Assembly (NCBI GenBank): GCA_018992685.1
Contig: JACVGT010000039.1
Coordinates: forward strand, 1-38,237
Reading direction: 5' to 3'
Source: Theionarchaea archaeon
GTDB lineage: Archaea; Methanobacteriota_B; Thermococci; Methanofastidiosales; SZ-28-30
DNA length: 38,237 bases
In this document: in pieces, positions 8,856-17,303 of the stretch
How the letters are laid out: each line of letters opens with the position of its first letter
Position numbering within the stretch: position 1 is the stretch's first letter
The notes under the pieces: model-generated
Database searches by the model: none
What the model saw: only the letters and a program-made list of their open reading frames with translations
Told to the model about the DNA's origin: nothing
Program-made: the position numbers and the translations under genes

Positions 8856-11528
8856 ATGAAAGAAAAAAAGGTTACACTTCTCGTCCTGGCAATGTTGTTG
8901 AGTTTGGCCCTTCCTGCAGCTTTTTCTGAGAAGAGTGCATTCACTGTTGACTACACCTTCGAGCCAGTCAAGGCTGATGGGTGCCAGGGATGTGGCTTCT
9001 GGACAATCGAAGACACTCGAGTGTTGAATGAACCAGGAGCTCCGCTGATACCCTACAGGATGGGTACCATTCTTCTCCCCCAGGGCACAGAACTGAAGGA
9101 TGTCAAGGTACGGCATACGAAGCCCCTTGTTCAGTCTGGATTTGATCTTCCGTGGGGCCAGCCACCCTGCACATTCAGTGACAATCCCATGACTGTTGGC
9201 AAGAATGAAGGAATCTATGGCACAGATACTCCATATCCTGGCAAAACACTTGAGATCGTGGGCATCCAGTACTGCAGAGGATTCGCGCTCCTCTATATTC
9301 ACTTGTTCCCAGTCCAGTATATGCCCGAATCTGGATCAGTGAAATTCTATCCGAACCTGACTGTGGATATTCAATTCACCACGGGCAAAAAGAACAACCT
9401 GTACAGAGGACTGGCTTCTGACAAAGCAGCTGTGATGGACATGGTGGATAATCCCGAAGTCGTTGAAACATACGAAGATGGACCGTTCCCCCTGGCTTCT
9501 GAAGAGTACATTATTATTACCAGCGACACCATGCAGTCAACGTTCCAGACATTAGCCACCTATAAGATGGGATACGTGAATGGAGCTTCTGTCTATACAG
9601 TCTCCTGGATCATAGCCAACTACTCCGGGGTAGACAATGCAGAGAAAATCAGAAACTTCATCATTGATAAGTATACCAATAACGGTACCAAGTATGTCCT
9701 GCTGGGCGGAGACATCTCTGCTGTTCCATACAGAGGATTTTATGTGTCGACTGGTGGATACACTGATTATGACATGCTGGCCGACATGTATTTTGCCCAC
9801 TTGGATGGTTCCCACAATGAAGATGGTGACAGCTACTGGGGCGAGACTCATGACAGTGTCGACTTCGCTGCAGAGATTGCTGTTGGCAGAGCACCCTGTG
9901 AGACAGTAACGGAAGCTTCGAATTTTGTCAACAAGGTCATAGCACATGACCAGGCAGAAAAGCCCAATAAGGTACTGTTCCACCAGTCCAGAGTACAGTC
10001 TGGCAACACGCCTGACTCCAGATGCCTGGCCTGGAACTGTGCTCAATGGCTGCCTGACTACTATGACATGGAGTATCTCTTTGAGGAGGTAGATGGCGTG
10101 ACCAAGCAAGAGTGGATCGATGCGTGGGCAGCCGGCCCAGTTTCAGTAGTCCACATTGGCCACGGAAATTCTGAGGTCTACTACATCAACCTCGAAAAGG
10201 ATGTTGGCACAGTCAGCTGGTACGGCTCAGATGTGGCTGCGATGACCAACACGTTCTGGCCTTGGACCACAAGCGTCGCCTGCATCTGTGGACAGATCGA
10301 GTACAATGACTGCCTGGCAGAACAATATGTCAAGGACCCTGACAACGGAGCTATTGCAGCCATTTATAATGACAACTATGGCTGGTTCAACACGATTAAT
10401 GCATGCATGTACTCTGGCGAATTCTGCGAAATGGAGTTCAGAGCCTGTTGGAGCGACGGGGAAGGAAGAGCTGGTGATATGCTGAACAAGGCACGAAGCT
10501 ATCTGGCGTCGTCAGCACAGACGGACTCGACCTACCGGTGGTGCCACTATGAGAGGAATATTGTAGGAGATCCTCATATACGCGTGAAAAATGGTACCTC
10601 GGAGTCACCTCCTCCAGAAGGGAGTATTCAAATTACCACGCCCACTGCTGGATCAGAAGTTTCAGGTCTCGTCACAATCAAGATTTCCTCGACAGGATGT
10701 GTCAGCCTTGTGACGGGCTTGATTACCTATCAAGGGGTGCAAGTGCTCGCTGATGAATATGATCTTCTTCCTATAAACGGCCCGCCATTCATGTATTCGT
10801 GGGACACGCTTGAGCGAGACAATATGGGGGCGTTCAAGTACGAGAATGGAAGATACAAGATTTCAGTGAATGGATACTGTCCCAACTACTCCTCAGTTGT
10901 ATGTTCTAACAGTATTGAGGTCATTCTGAAGAACTACAGCGTCTGGCTGATCAGCCCGTCAGAGGGGGAAATCATCTCAGGTACGATCACGGTGGATGTG
11001 GATACTCTGGGAATGGACATGGTTGAGTTTTACATTGATGGGACCTTGAGGTCCACAGACACAGATGCACCCTTCCAGTTCAGTTGGGATACTACCCATG
11101 ATTCTGATGGTACTCACACTGTTGAGGTGAAAGGTTACTGCGAGGGATTGTTCAAAGATAGTTTCACTGTCACTGTCACCGTGGAGAATTACACCGACTA
11201 CTATGTAACTATTACAAATCCTTCAGAGGGTCAAACTGTCTCTGGAACTGTGAACATTACCACAACCACCAACTGCGAGGAAGTGCGGTTTTATGTCGAC
11301 GGCACCCTGGTGAGGGTTGATACAGCATCGCCATTTGACTACACCTGGGACACCACTGGATACTCTGATGGAACCCACACGATATTGGCTGAGGGATACA
11401 TTGGTGGCATGTTTATGGCTGAGGACTCCGTTGTATGCACGGTCAACAACAGTGGAGAGTGTCTCGGAACGATCCTGGTTGCCTTGCTCTTGCTACTAGG
11501 TGCTGCAGGAACCTGGAGAACACGGTGA
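8856..11528 (+). CDS. Secreted gingipain-like C25 cysteine protease with Ig-like domains
   Basis: This 890-aa protein starts at an ATG behind the strong SD AGAAGGAGGT. Residues 1-24 are a signal peptide. A beta-rich propeptide-like region (30-200) is followed by a peptidase C25 domain (about 215-590). The catalytic His lies in HIGHGN (His436) and the Cys in SVACICGQ (Cys476), matching the GHG...VACxxG arrangement of gingipains. EYIIITSD and YVLLGGD are family strands. Two to three Ig-like domains follow (about 595-865) with the repeated phrase VxFYVDGTL...DGTHT. A hydrophobic segment and Arg end (870-890) suggest surface anchoring. It should cleave extracellular proteins. It stands alone, with a T-rich terminator behind it. 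Confidence 0.9.
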   Translation: MKEKKVTLLVLAMLLSLALPAAFSEKSAFTVDYTFEPVKADGCQGCGFWTIEDTRVLNEPGAPLIPYRMGTILLPQGTELKDVKVRHTKPLVQSGFDLPWGQPPCTFSDNPMTVGKNEGIYGTDTPYPGKTLEIVGIQYCRGFALLYIHLFPVQYMPESGSVKFYPNLTVDIQFTTGKKNNLYRGLASDKAAVMDMVDNPEVVETYEDGPFPLASEEYIIITSDTMQSTFQTLATYKMGYVNGASVYTVSWIIANYSGVDNAEKIRNFIIDKYTNNGTKYVLLGGDISAVPYRGFYVSTGGYTDYDMLADMYFAHLDGSHNEDGDSYWGETHDSVDFAAEIAVGRAPCETVTEASNFVNKVIAHDQAEKPNKVLFHQSRVQSGNTPDSRCLAWNCAQWLPDYYDMEYLFEEVDGVTKQEWIDAWAAGPVSVVHIGHGNSEVYYINLEKDVGTVSWYGSDVAAMTNTFWPWTTSVACICGQIEYNDCLAEQYVKDPDNGAIAAIYNDNYGWFNTINACMYSGEFCEMEFRACWSDGEGRAGDMLNKARSYLASSAQTDSTYRWCHYERNIVGDPHIRVKNGTSESPPPEGSIQITTPTAGSEVSGLVTIKISSTGCVSLVTGLITYQGVQVLADEYDLLPINGPPFMYSWDTLERDNMGAFKYENGRYKISVNGYCPNYSSVVCSNSIEVILKNYSVWLISPSEGEIISGTITVDVDTLGMDMVEFYIDGTLRSTDTDAPFQFSWDTTHDSDGTHTVEVKGYCEGLFKDSFTVTVTVENYTDYYVTITNPSEGQTVSGTVNITTTTNCEEVRFYVDGTLVRVDTASPFDYTWDTTGYSDGTHTILAEGYIGGMFMAEDSVVCTVNNSGECLGTILVALLLLLGAAGTWRTR

Positions 11529-11535
11529 ATCTCAA

Positions 11536-11558
11536 ATCTCTTTTTATTTTTCTTTTTT
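11536..11558 (+). terminator. T-rich transcription terminator of the C25 protease gene
   Basis: Three T-runs (5, 5 and 6) lie within 23 bases just after the stop codon. This fits archaeal intrinsic termination, which needs U-tracts rather than a hairpin. Confidence 0.6.
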
Positions 11559-11787
11559 GAAGATGCAATGATTTCAATGGAAAACAGAGACTATTGGTCA
11601 ACAAAGGAATCACCTTACTTTCTTCAAATAGAGAATAATTCCTCCAGTTATGATGAAAATTGAAAAGAGCACTATTTCTGGCTTTATTCTCCAGAGGCAG
11701 CTCGTTTGATTGCAGATCCTGTATTCCAGGATTTTGCTTATTCTTTATATGAAGGTGTCAATGCACAAAAAGTGAAATCCCTCTGCT

Positions 11788-12645
11788 TCAGGAAGTACTC
11801 TCTTCAAGACTCAGTTTTCGATATCTCATTCGCCTCTGGTCATACCTCATGGGGTGTTCACAGCGGAATTCGAATACTATGTCATGCGGAATCTGTTCTG
11901 AGAACCAAGGCGCATAAAAGTCCCAATCACCGTCCACCTGGTTAGCACCTGTTGCAGTAACGTCTACCATGTAAGCTTCTCTATAATAAGTCCATGCTTT
12001 CCGATAATAGTCCATGGCTGCTTCAGAATTGCCCGCTTTCTGGTAGATGTAGCCAATCTCTTCATGCAGCCAGGCTCTTTCTATGGAATGGAGAGATTCT
12101 TTCTCAGGACCAATTCTTTCCCACGCTTCAAGAGCTTTTTGATTGTATGTTCGAGCTTCCCTCATGTTGTGAGCCTTCTCCCAGAAATCAGAAGCATATT
12201 GGAATAGTTGAGGCTGGAAGTATGTGCTTTCATCGGCCTCCTTCGAATGTTCCGCGGCCAATTCTGTATAAAGGGATTGGGCTAGGGTATGGTCCCCAAT
12301 TCCTTGGTAAACTCTGGCCAGCCAACGTTTAGTTGGGTAGGGATTGTTCAGAGCAGTTTCTCGTGCTTCTTCTTTTCTTCCGAGTGCAATCAAGCAATTC
12401 ACACGAATATGGATCCATGGATATTTAGATTGCTCTTCATATTCCAGCGTTTTCCTATACTGGGACTGTGCTTTCTCTCTTTCTCCCAGAAGCCTGTAGA
12501 TACGGGCAACATCAAAACTGTAGAACGTAACTGTAGAAAAATCCTTTCTCTCAAGTTCTTGTTGCAGTCTGGAGCAAGATTTATGTAAGAGCCTCTTGAG
12601 TTCTCGTCTTGTGAAGAGTGCTTCTGCTATTTTGGAGTATTCCAT
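11788..12645 (-). CDS. TPR-repeat protein, copy A
   Basis: This 285-aa cytosolic protein has no signal peptide. Helical TPR pairs run through most of it: FYSFDVARIYRLLGEREKAQSQYRKTLEY, HTLAQSLYTELAAEHS, and YIYQKAGNSEAAMDYYRKAW. The C-terminus carries a characteristic block DGDWDFYAPWFSEQIP and then FEFRCEHPMRYDQRRMRYRKLS, shared by all three copies. Such proteins usually mediate protein-protein contacts; the partner is unknown. The ATG at 12645 aligns with the starts of the other copies, but the SD is weaker (AGAGATGATAC against GAAGGTGAC). The tail after RYRKLS differs from copies B and C. It is the last gene of the duplicated minus-strand cluster. Confidence 0.8.
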   Translation of the reverse strand: MEYSKIAEALFTRRELKRLLHKSCSRLQQELERKDFSTVTFYSFDVARIYRLLGEREKAQSQYRKTLEYEEQSKYPWIHIRVNCLIALGRKEEARETALNNPYPTKRWLARVYQGIGDHTLAQSLYTELAAEHSKEADESTYFQPQLFQYASDFWEKAHNMREARTYNQKALEAWERIGPEKESLHSIERAWLHEEIGYIYQKAGNSEAAMDYYRKAWTYYREAYMVDVTATGANQVDGDWDFYAPWFSEQIPHDIVFEFRCEHPMRYDQRRMRYRKLSLEESTS

Positions 12646-12656
12646 TGTATCATCTC

Positions 12657-12908
12657 TTAATACGTACTGATCAGTTTGAATCCTTCACATAGCCATTTGC
12701 CAATGATAGTGGAGTATTCTTCCTTGGTTGTATCGTACATGTAGGGTGAATGACAATCCGCTCTGTATGCTGTTCTCAGTTCGCAAAATTCTCTAGAGTT
12801 TTTCCTTATAAATACTTCCCACTCCTTTCCCGCACTATCGAAGAAATGACATTGGTGAAATCTATGAAGTGAGGGACAAGTGGTCTTTTCCCCCACCCGT
12901 TTGCCCAC
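12657..12908 (-). pseudogene. Truncated C-terminus of the 568-aa membrane protein gene, copy A
   Basis: The frame ends in SAGKEWEVFIRKNSREF...IIGKWLCEGFKLISTY, matching the last 60 or so residues of the 568-aa protein (DAGKEWAVFIEKYYKGF...IIAKWLCEKFRQISIY). Signal peptide, helical body and membrane spans are all missing. It sits 11 bp before TPR copy A, as the full gene sits before copy C. It is best read as a duplication leftover, although the frame is open from ATG 12908 and a short product is possible. Confidence 0.7.
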
Positions 12909-12946
12909 CGAATTCGGAGTTTGTCAAGGAGAGAAGACAATATTCT

Positions 12947-13249
12947 TCAGGGACAAGAGCTTCTACTGAGGATCAGCATTGTGTCTAATCTTCTCTTGCA
13001 GCATGAGAATCTGTATTGTAGTCGCTTCGAGTCAGACTTCCATAGCCGCTCAAACCCAAAGTCAATCATGTGCAATTCTGGAAGCTGCATGTGGAACCAC
13101 TGTGCATAAAAATCCCGATCACCATCTACCTGATGAGCACCAATGGCAGTAGAATCTTCTGTACAGGCTTTTCTATACGTGATCTTGGCCTTTTGATAGT
13201 ATTTCATGGCAACTTCAAACTGTACAATGGTCAGGAAAGGCTGTCCCAT
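12947..13249 (-). pseudogene. TPR protein C-terminal fragment behind copy B
   Basis: This 100-codon frame contains EVAMKYYQKAKITYRKAC and DGDRDFYAQWFHMQLPE. They align with the last TPR and the DGDWDFYAPWF block of the neighbouring TPR proteins, but the first 200 residues are absent and the end is divergent. It overlaps the last 19 bases of copy B. It is a remnant of a more distant TPR paralogue cut by the duplication. Confidence 0.65.
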
Positions 13250-14115
13250 GATCCATCAGGGTCTTCACTCTTTCTAGTACTGAGCTTCCGATATCTCATT
13301 CGCCTCTGGTCATACCTCATGGGGTGTTCACAGCGGAATTCGAATACTATGTCATGTGGAATCTGTTCTAAGAACCAAGGCGCATAGAAATCCCAATCAC
13401 CATCGAATAGATGATCCACTGTGGCCTCTAAATCCTCTGTATAAGCTTCTTTGTAATAGACCCATGCCTTCCGATAATAGTCCATGGCTGCTTCAAAATT
13501 GCCCGCTTTCTGGTAGATGTAACCAACCTCTTCGTGCAGCCAGGCTCTTTCTATGGGACGGAGAGACTCTTTCTCAGGACCAATTCTTTCCCAAACTTCA
13601 ACTGCTTTTTGATTGTATGTTCGAGCTTCCTTCATATTGCCAGCTTTTTCCCAAAAGTCAGAAGCATATTGGAATAGTTGTGGCCGAAAGTATGTGCTCT
13701 CATCAGCTTCTCTTGACTGTCCTGTTGCCAATTCCGTATAGAAATCTTGGGCAAGATCATAGTCTCCAAGTTCCTCATACAGATGTGCCAACAGGTTTTT
13801 CGTCGGATAAGGATCGTTCAAGACAACTTCTCGTGCTTCTTCTTTTCTTCCGAGTGCAATCAAGCATTTTCTCCTTATCTCCCTCCATTGATGTTTCGAT
13901 TGTTCAATGTATTCCAGCGTTTTTTCGCACTGGGACTGTGCCTTCTCTGGTTCTCCTAAGAACTGGTAAAGGCGGACTATATCAAAACTATAAAACGTAG
14001 CTATTGAGAAGTCTTTTCTCTCAAGTTCTTGCTGGAGTTCGGAGCAAGACTTCTGCAAGAGCCTCTTGAGTTCTCGTTTTGTGAAAAGCGCCTCTACTAT
14101 TTCGGAATATTCCAC
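13231..14115 (-). CDS. TPR-repeat protein, copy B
   Basis: This 294-aa TPR protein is closely related to copies A and C over its whole length. The start is set at GTG 14115, where the encoded EYSEIVEALFTKRELKRLL aligns with the ATG starts of the others, behind the SD GAAGGTGACGTT. An upstream ATG in frame at 14208 would read through the truncated membrane-protein gene in a wrong frame and is rejected. The C-terminal block DGDWDFYAPWFLEQIP and the basic MRYDQRRMRYRKLS segment are intact. It has no signal or TM and probably acts as a cytosolic scaffold with an unknown partner. Confidence 0.8.
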   Translation of the reverse strand: MEYSEIVEALFTKRELKRLLQKSCSELQQELERKDFSIATFYSFDIVRLYQFLGEPEKAQSQCEKTLEYIEQSKHQWREIRRKCLIALGRKEEAREVVLNDPYPTKNLLAHLYEELGDYDLAQDFYTELATGQSREADESTYFRPQLFQYASDFWEKAGNMKEARTYNQKAVEVWERIGPEKESLRPIERAWLHEEVGYIYQKAGNFEAAMDYYRKAWVYYKEAYTEDLEATVDHLFDGDWDFYAPWFLEQIPHDIVFEFRCEHPMRYDQRRMRYRKLSTRKSEDPDGSWDSLS

Positions 14116-14126
14116 AACGTCACCTT

Positions 14127-14342
14127 CTAGTACATGCTGATTTGCTTGAATTTTTCGTACAGCCATTTTGCAATGATTGTAAGACGGTTGCTTCCGTCTT
14201 CTCTGCACTTATACGGTGGGGGGCAATCCACTCTGTACGCTGTTCTCAGTTGATAAAACTCTTCAAAGTATTTCCTTATAAGCACTGCCCATTCCTTTCC
14301 TGCACTATCGATGAAGTGACATCGGTGAAATCTATGAAGTGA
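14127..14342 (-). pseudogene. Truncated C-terminus of the 568-aa membrane protein gene, copy B
   Basis: On the minus strand the frame reads SAGKEWAVLIRKYFEEFYQL and ends IIAKWLYEKFKQISMY-stop (stop at 14127). This closely matches the end of the 568-aa protein, including its PPPYKCREDGSNRLT stretch. The preceding residues (SLHRFHRCHFID) resemble copy A but not the full gene. No start codon, signal or membrane span is attached. It lies 11 bp before TPR copy B. Confidence 0.75.
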
Positions 14343-14416
14343 ACAACAAGTGAATTTTTTCCGTTATCCATCTACCCACCGAACTTAGAGTATGTCAAGG
14401 AGAGAAGACAATATTC

Positions 14417-14700
14417 TTCAGGGACAAGACCCTCTACTGAGGATCAGCATTGTGTCTAATTTTCCCTTTCAGTATGAGAATTCTGTATTGCAGTCGCTTC
14501 GAGTTAAACTCCTATGGCCGCTCATACCCAAAGTCGATCATGTGCAATTCTGGAAGCTGCATATGGAACCACTGTGCATAGGCGTCAATCACCATCTACC
14601 TGATGAGCACCAGTGGCAGTAGGATCTTCTGTACAGGCTCTTCTATACGTGATCCTGGTCTTTTGATAGTATTTCATGACAACTTCAAACTGTACAACGG
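14417..14700 (-). pseudogene. TPR C-terminal fragment behind copy C, frameshifted
   Basis: This segment is alignable base by base with 12947-13230. Around 14580 it reads GCATAGGCGTCAATCACC where the other copy has GCATAAAAATCCCGATCACC, a net 2-bp loss that destroys the frame before the DFYAQWF block. It is therefore the more decayed copy of the same remnant. Confidence 0.7.
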
Positions 14701-15585
14701 TCAGGAAACGCTGTCCCATGATCCATCAGTGTCTTCACTCTTTCTAGTACTGAGCTTCCGATATCTCATCCGTCTCTGATCATACCTCATTGGATGTTCA
14801 CAACGGAATTCGAACACAATGCCATACGGAATCTGTTCTGAGAACCAAGGCGCATAGAAATCCCAATCACCATCAAATTGATTAGCGCCAGTTGCAGTAA
14901 CATCTATCATGTAAGCATCTCTGTAGTAGGCCCAGGCTTTTCGATAATAGTCCATGGCTGTTTCAGAATCGCCCGCTTTCTGGTAGATATAGCCAATCTC
15001 CTCATGCAACCAGGCTTTTTCTATTGAAATGTGAGATTCTTCCCCGGATCTGACTTTTTCCCACGCTTCAACTGCCTTTTGATTGTATATTCTAGATTCC
15101 CTCATATTACTAGCCTTTTCCCAGAAATCAGAAGCATACTGGAACAGTTGAGGCTGGAAGTTCGTGCTCTCATCGGCCTCCTTCGAATGTTCCGCGGCCA
15201 ATTCTGCATAGTAAGTCTGAGCAAGATCATGGTCTTCAAGTTCCTCATATAGGTACGCGAAAAGTCTTTTGGTCGGATAAGGATCGCTTAAAACGATCTC
15301 TTGTGCTTCTTCTTTTTTTCCAAGAGCAATTAGGCATTTTCTCCATATCCCCCTCCATTGATGTCTCGATTGCTTAATGTATTCCAGCGTTTTTTCGCAC
15401 TGGGACTGTGCCTTCTCTGGTTCTCCTAAGAACTGGTAAATGCGAACCATGTCAAAACTATAAAACGTGGCAATCGAGAGATCCTTTTTTTCAAGTTCTT
15501 GCTGGAGTCTGCAGTAGGACTTCTGTAAGAGCCTTTCAAGTTCTCGTTTTGTGAATAGTGCTTCTACTATTTCAGAATATTCCAT
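14701..15585 (-). CDS. TPR-repeat protein, copy C (parental position)
   Basis: This 294-aa TPR protein starts at ATG 15585 with the SD GAAGGTGACATT, only 11 bp after the stop of the 568-aa membrane protein gene, so the two are almost surely co-transcribed. Repeats include FYSFDMVRIYQFLGEPEKAQ, HDLAQTYYAELAAEHS and YIYQKAGDSETAMDYYRKAW. It ends with the shared block DGDWDFYAPWFSEQIP and a basic segment. Because it lies next to the intact upstream gene, it is the likely original of copies A and B. It may work on the cytosolic side of the membrane protein, an inference from position only. Confidence 0.8.
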   Translation of the reverse strand: MEYSEIVEALFTKRELERLLQKSYCRLQQELEKKDLSIATFYSFDMVRIYQFLGEPEKAQSQCEKTLEYIKQSRHQWRGIWRKCLIALGKKEEAQEIVLSDPYPTKRLFAYLYEELEDHDLAQTYYAELAAEHSKEADESTNFQPQLFQYASDFWEKASNMRESRIYNQKAVEAWEKVRSGEESHISIEKAWLHEEIGYIYQKAGDSETAMDYYRKAWAYYRDAYMIDVTATGANQFDGDWDFYAPWFSEQIPYGIVFEFRCEHPMRYDQRRMRYRKLSTRKSEDTDGSWDSVS

Positions 15586-15596
15586 AATGTCACCTT

Positions 15597-17303
15597 CTAG
15601 TAGATACTAATTTGCCTGAATTTTTCGCACAGCCATTTTGCAATGATTGTAAGACGGTTGCTTCCGTCTTCTCTGCACTTATACGGTGGAGGGCAATCCA
15701 CTCTGTACGCTGATATGAGTTGATAAAAGCCCTTATAGTATTTTTCTATGAATACTGCCCATTCCTTTCCTGCATCATCAACGTAGTAGTAGATGTATCG
15801 CCCCGTTTTTGCATTGTAGAACAGCTTCGATGCTCGTTCTATAATTTCCTGAATCATATGCTTATCATCAAGTATGGCTTGGTGACTGCTCGCTACACAC
15901 TCCTTTGTTGACTGTGCCCTCTGCGGAATGTGTGCCTGTCCATATGAACCTTCCACAACGATAACTACCTGTTTCCCGTCAATCCAGCCAGGGACTGCTG
16001 GTGGCCATTCGTATCCGACAGAAGGAGCAGTGACAACTAACAGGAAGACTGCTCCCACCACTCCAACAGCTATGGAAAGTACGGTCACGCATGCATCCAG
16101 GATGGCATAAAGAATGGCCAAGATATCTGGAAGAGTCAAAGTCCACCCGATTTCACCGAGTTCTGTATACACAAACATTGGAAGCATCACCAAGAGCTCC
16201 ATAAAGCTGAGATCTGGCTTCTTCACAAAAACGAGAGCAACCCCCAGATTGTTTGTCTCATCCAGTTCTTCCACATCACCCACAAAATCACCTAGTGGGC
16301 TGGCCGTGTACGCGGAAGCACTCTCTTCTGGCACCTGAAGAGCAGAGTATGACCGTATGTCAGATAGTGAACACTCTCTCAGAGCATCCGTATACACCTC
16401 AATCTCGGAGATCCCCAGGGCTGTGTCACCATTCAAAGCGGTGAGGGCTCCGCAGTGTATCTGCAGCCCAATAAAGAAATCTGCCATATATTCTGCTTCT
16501 CCTTTCCGGAGTTCCTGCTCTGCTGCCTTGTACACCTCTTTGGAGAATGCCTTGACATGTTCCAACGAGGGCTGGCTTTCAGACATTGCCTGAATGGCCT
16601 CAACCAGCTTTTCTTCAGCATTCTGAAGTCTTGGCCCATCATCCTTTTTCTTTCCTTTTCCCGGGGTTTCCTCTAATAAGAGCTTTAATGCAGCTATGGA
16701 TAACGTCGTCTGGATATCCAGTAACTCTGTCTGCTGCTCTTTTACCACCTGTGATGCAGTATGGAGCGTGGAATAGTGACCTACCAGAATGTCCTGGAGC
16801 TCCGAGATCTGGTCATCTGTGAATCCTGCCTGGTAGAGGCGGTCCCGTTCCTCAGGGGCAAATCCTCTGACTGCATAGTTGTGAAAATCATTGAAAGTGG
16901 CTAACCACTCTATGATCTCAGCTATATCCTCATCTGTATATCCGAGATCAGTCAAAGATTCCTTCCGGCTGTCAGATAACCCCATGAGGAGAATGATTTC
17001 CAGGTGGTTCTGGAGACTCACCTGTAGGGCATCATGGATATCCTGGGAAGCATTCTGCGCTTTTCCTATCTGGAGGGCAGTAGTCTCAATTGCCTGCAGT
17101 GTATGCTGATAGACGGCCTGCGTATTCTTTCCCTGCTGCAATTCCATGTATAAGAGGGTCACATCTTTCTGGAGAGAATAGAGGTCCTCGCGGTATTCTC
17201 TATACACGGGGAAATCAGTGTCTTCACAATCTCCAGGAAGAGCAGGATTGTTACAGAATGCCAGGATGAGTATGAGAGTCAGAGAGAGTGCTGCAGCCTT
17301 CAT
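15597..17303 (-). CDS. Unrecognised 568-aa secreted or membrane protein
   Basis: I do not recognise the family. A signal peptide (1-23) is followed by a long, mostly helical region (30-270) with Gln/Glu/Leu-rich, coiled-coil-like stretches and two helix-turn-helix-like phrases (SLTDLGYTDEDIAEIIEWL and RLYQAGFTDDQISELQDIL), which suggest an internal repeat. A hydrophobic region with two or three membrane spans lies at about 370-430. A C-terminal domain of about 135 residues follows, with an aromatic YIYYYVDDAGKEW strand and a paired-Cys PPPYKC segment. The ATG overlaps the stop of the CARDB gene by 4 bp, so translation is coupled. Its last 60 codons were copied twice in the downstream duplications. 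Confidence 0.75.
   Translation of the reverse strand: MKAAALSLTLILILAFCNNPALPGDCEDTDFPVYREYREDLYSLQKDVTLLYMELQQGKNTQAVYQHTLQAIETTALQIGKAQNASQDIHDALQVSLQNHLEIILLMGLSDSRKESLTDLGYTDEDIAEIIEWLATFNDFHNYAVRGFAPEERDRLYQAGFTDDQISELQDILVGHYSTLHTASQVVKEQQTELLDIQTTLSIAALKLLLEETPGKGKKKDDGPRLQNAEEKLVEAIQAMSESQPSLEHVKAFSKEVYKAAEQELRKGEAEYMADFFIGLQIHCGALTALNGDTALGISEIEVYTDALRECSLSDIRSYSALQVPEESASAYTASPLGDFVGDVEELDETNNLGVALVFVKKPDLSFMELLVMLPMFVYTELGEIGWTLTLPDILAILYAILDACVTVLSIAVGVVGAVFLLVVTAPSVGYEWPPAVPGWIDGKQVVIVVEGSYGQAHIPQRAQSTKECVASSHQAILDDKHMIQEIIERASKLFYNAKTGRYIYYYVDDAGKEWAVFIEKYYKGFYQLISAYRVDCPPPYKCREDGSNRLTIIAKWLCEKFRQISIY

Larger units (their letters stand above)
11788..15790 (-). repeat. Tandem duplication of an approximately 1.45-kb TPR unit
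   Basis: Two full units (11788-13230 and 13231-14700) and the parental third copy (14701 to about 15790) are alignable at DNA level. Each full unit holds, in transcription order, a truncated 3' end of the 568-aa gene, a TPR gene, and, for the upstream neighbour, a leftover TPR C-terminus. The shared text around 12920-12990 and 14395-14460 (GTCAAGGAGAGAAGACAATA) marks the same junction twice. Copies A and B share sequence upstream of SAGKEW that the full-length gene lacks, so the second duplication copied an already truncated unit. Confidence 0.8.

Noticed and set aside
9552..10109. 185-codon ORF antisense to the C25 protease
   Set aside because: Overlaps the catalytic domain coding sequence and has no start signal or recognisable motif.
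13356..14000. 214-codon plus-strand ORF over TPR copy B
   Set aside because: The same shadow appears, broken differently, over copies A and C, so it is not a conserved gene.
14116..14208. In-frame N-terminal extension of TPR copy B
   Set aside because: The other two copies start at the position corresponding to 14115, and the extension reads the membrane-protein remnant out of frame.
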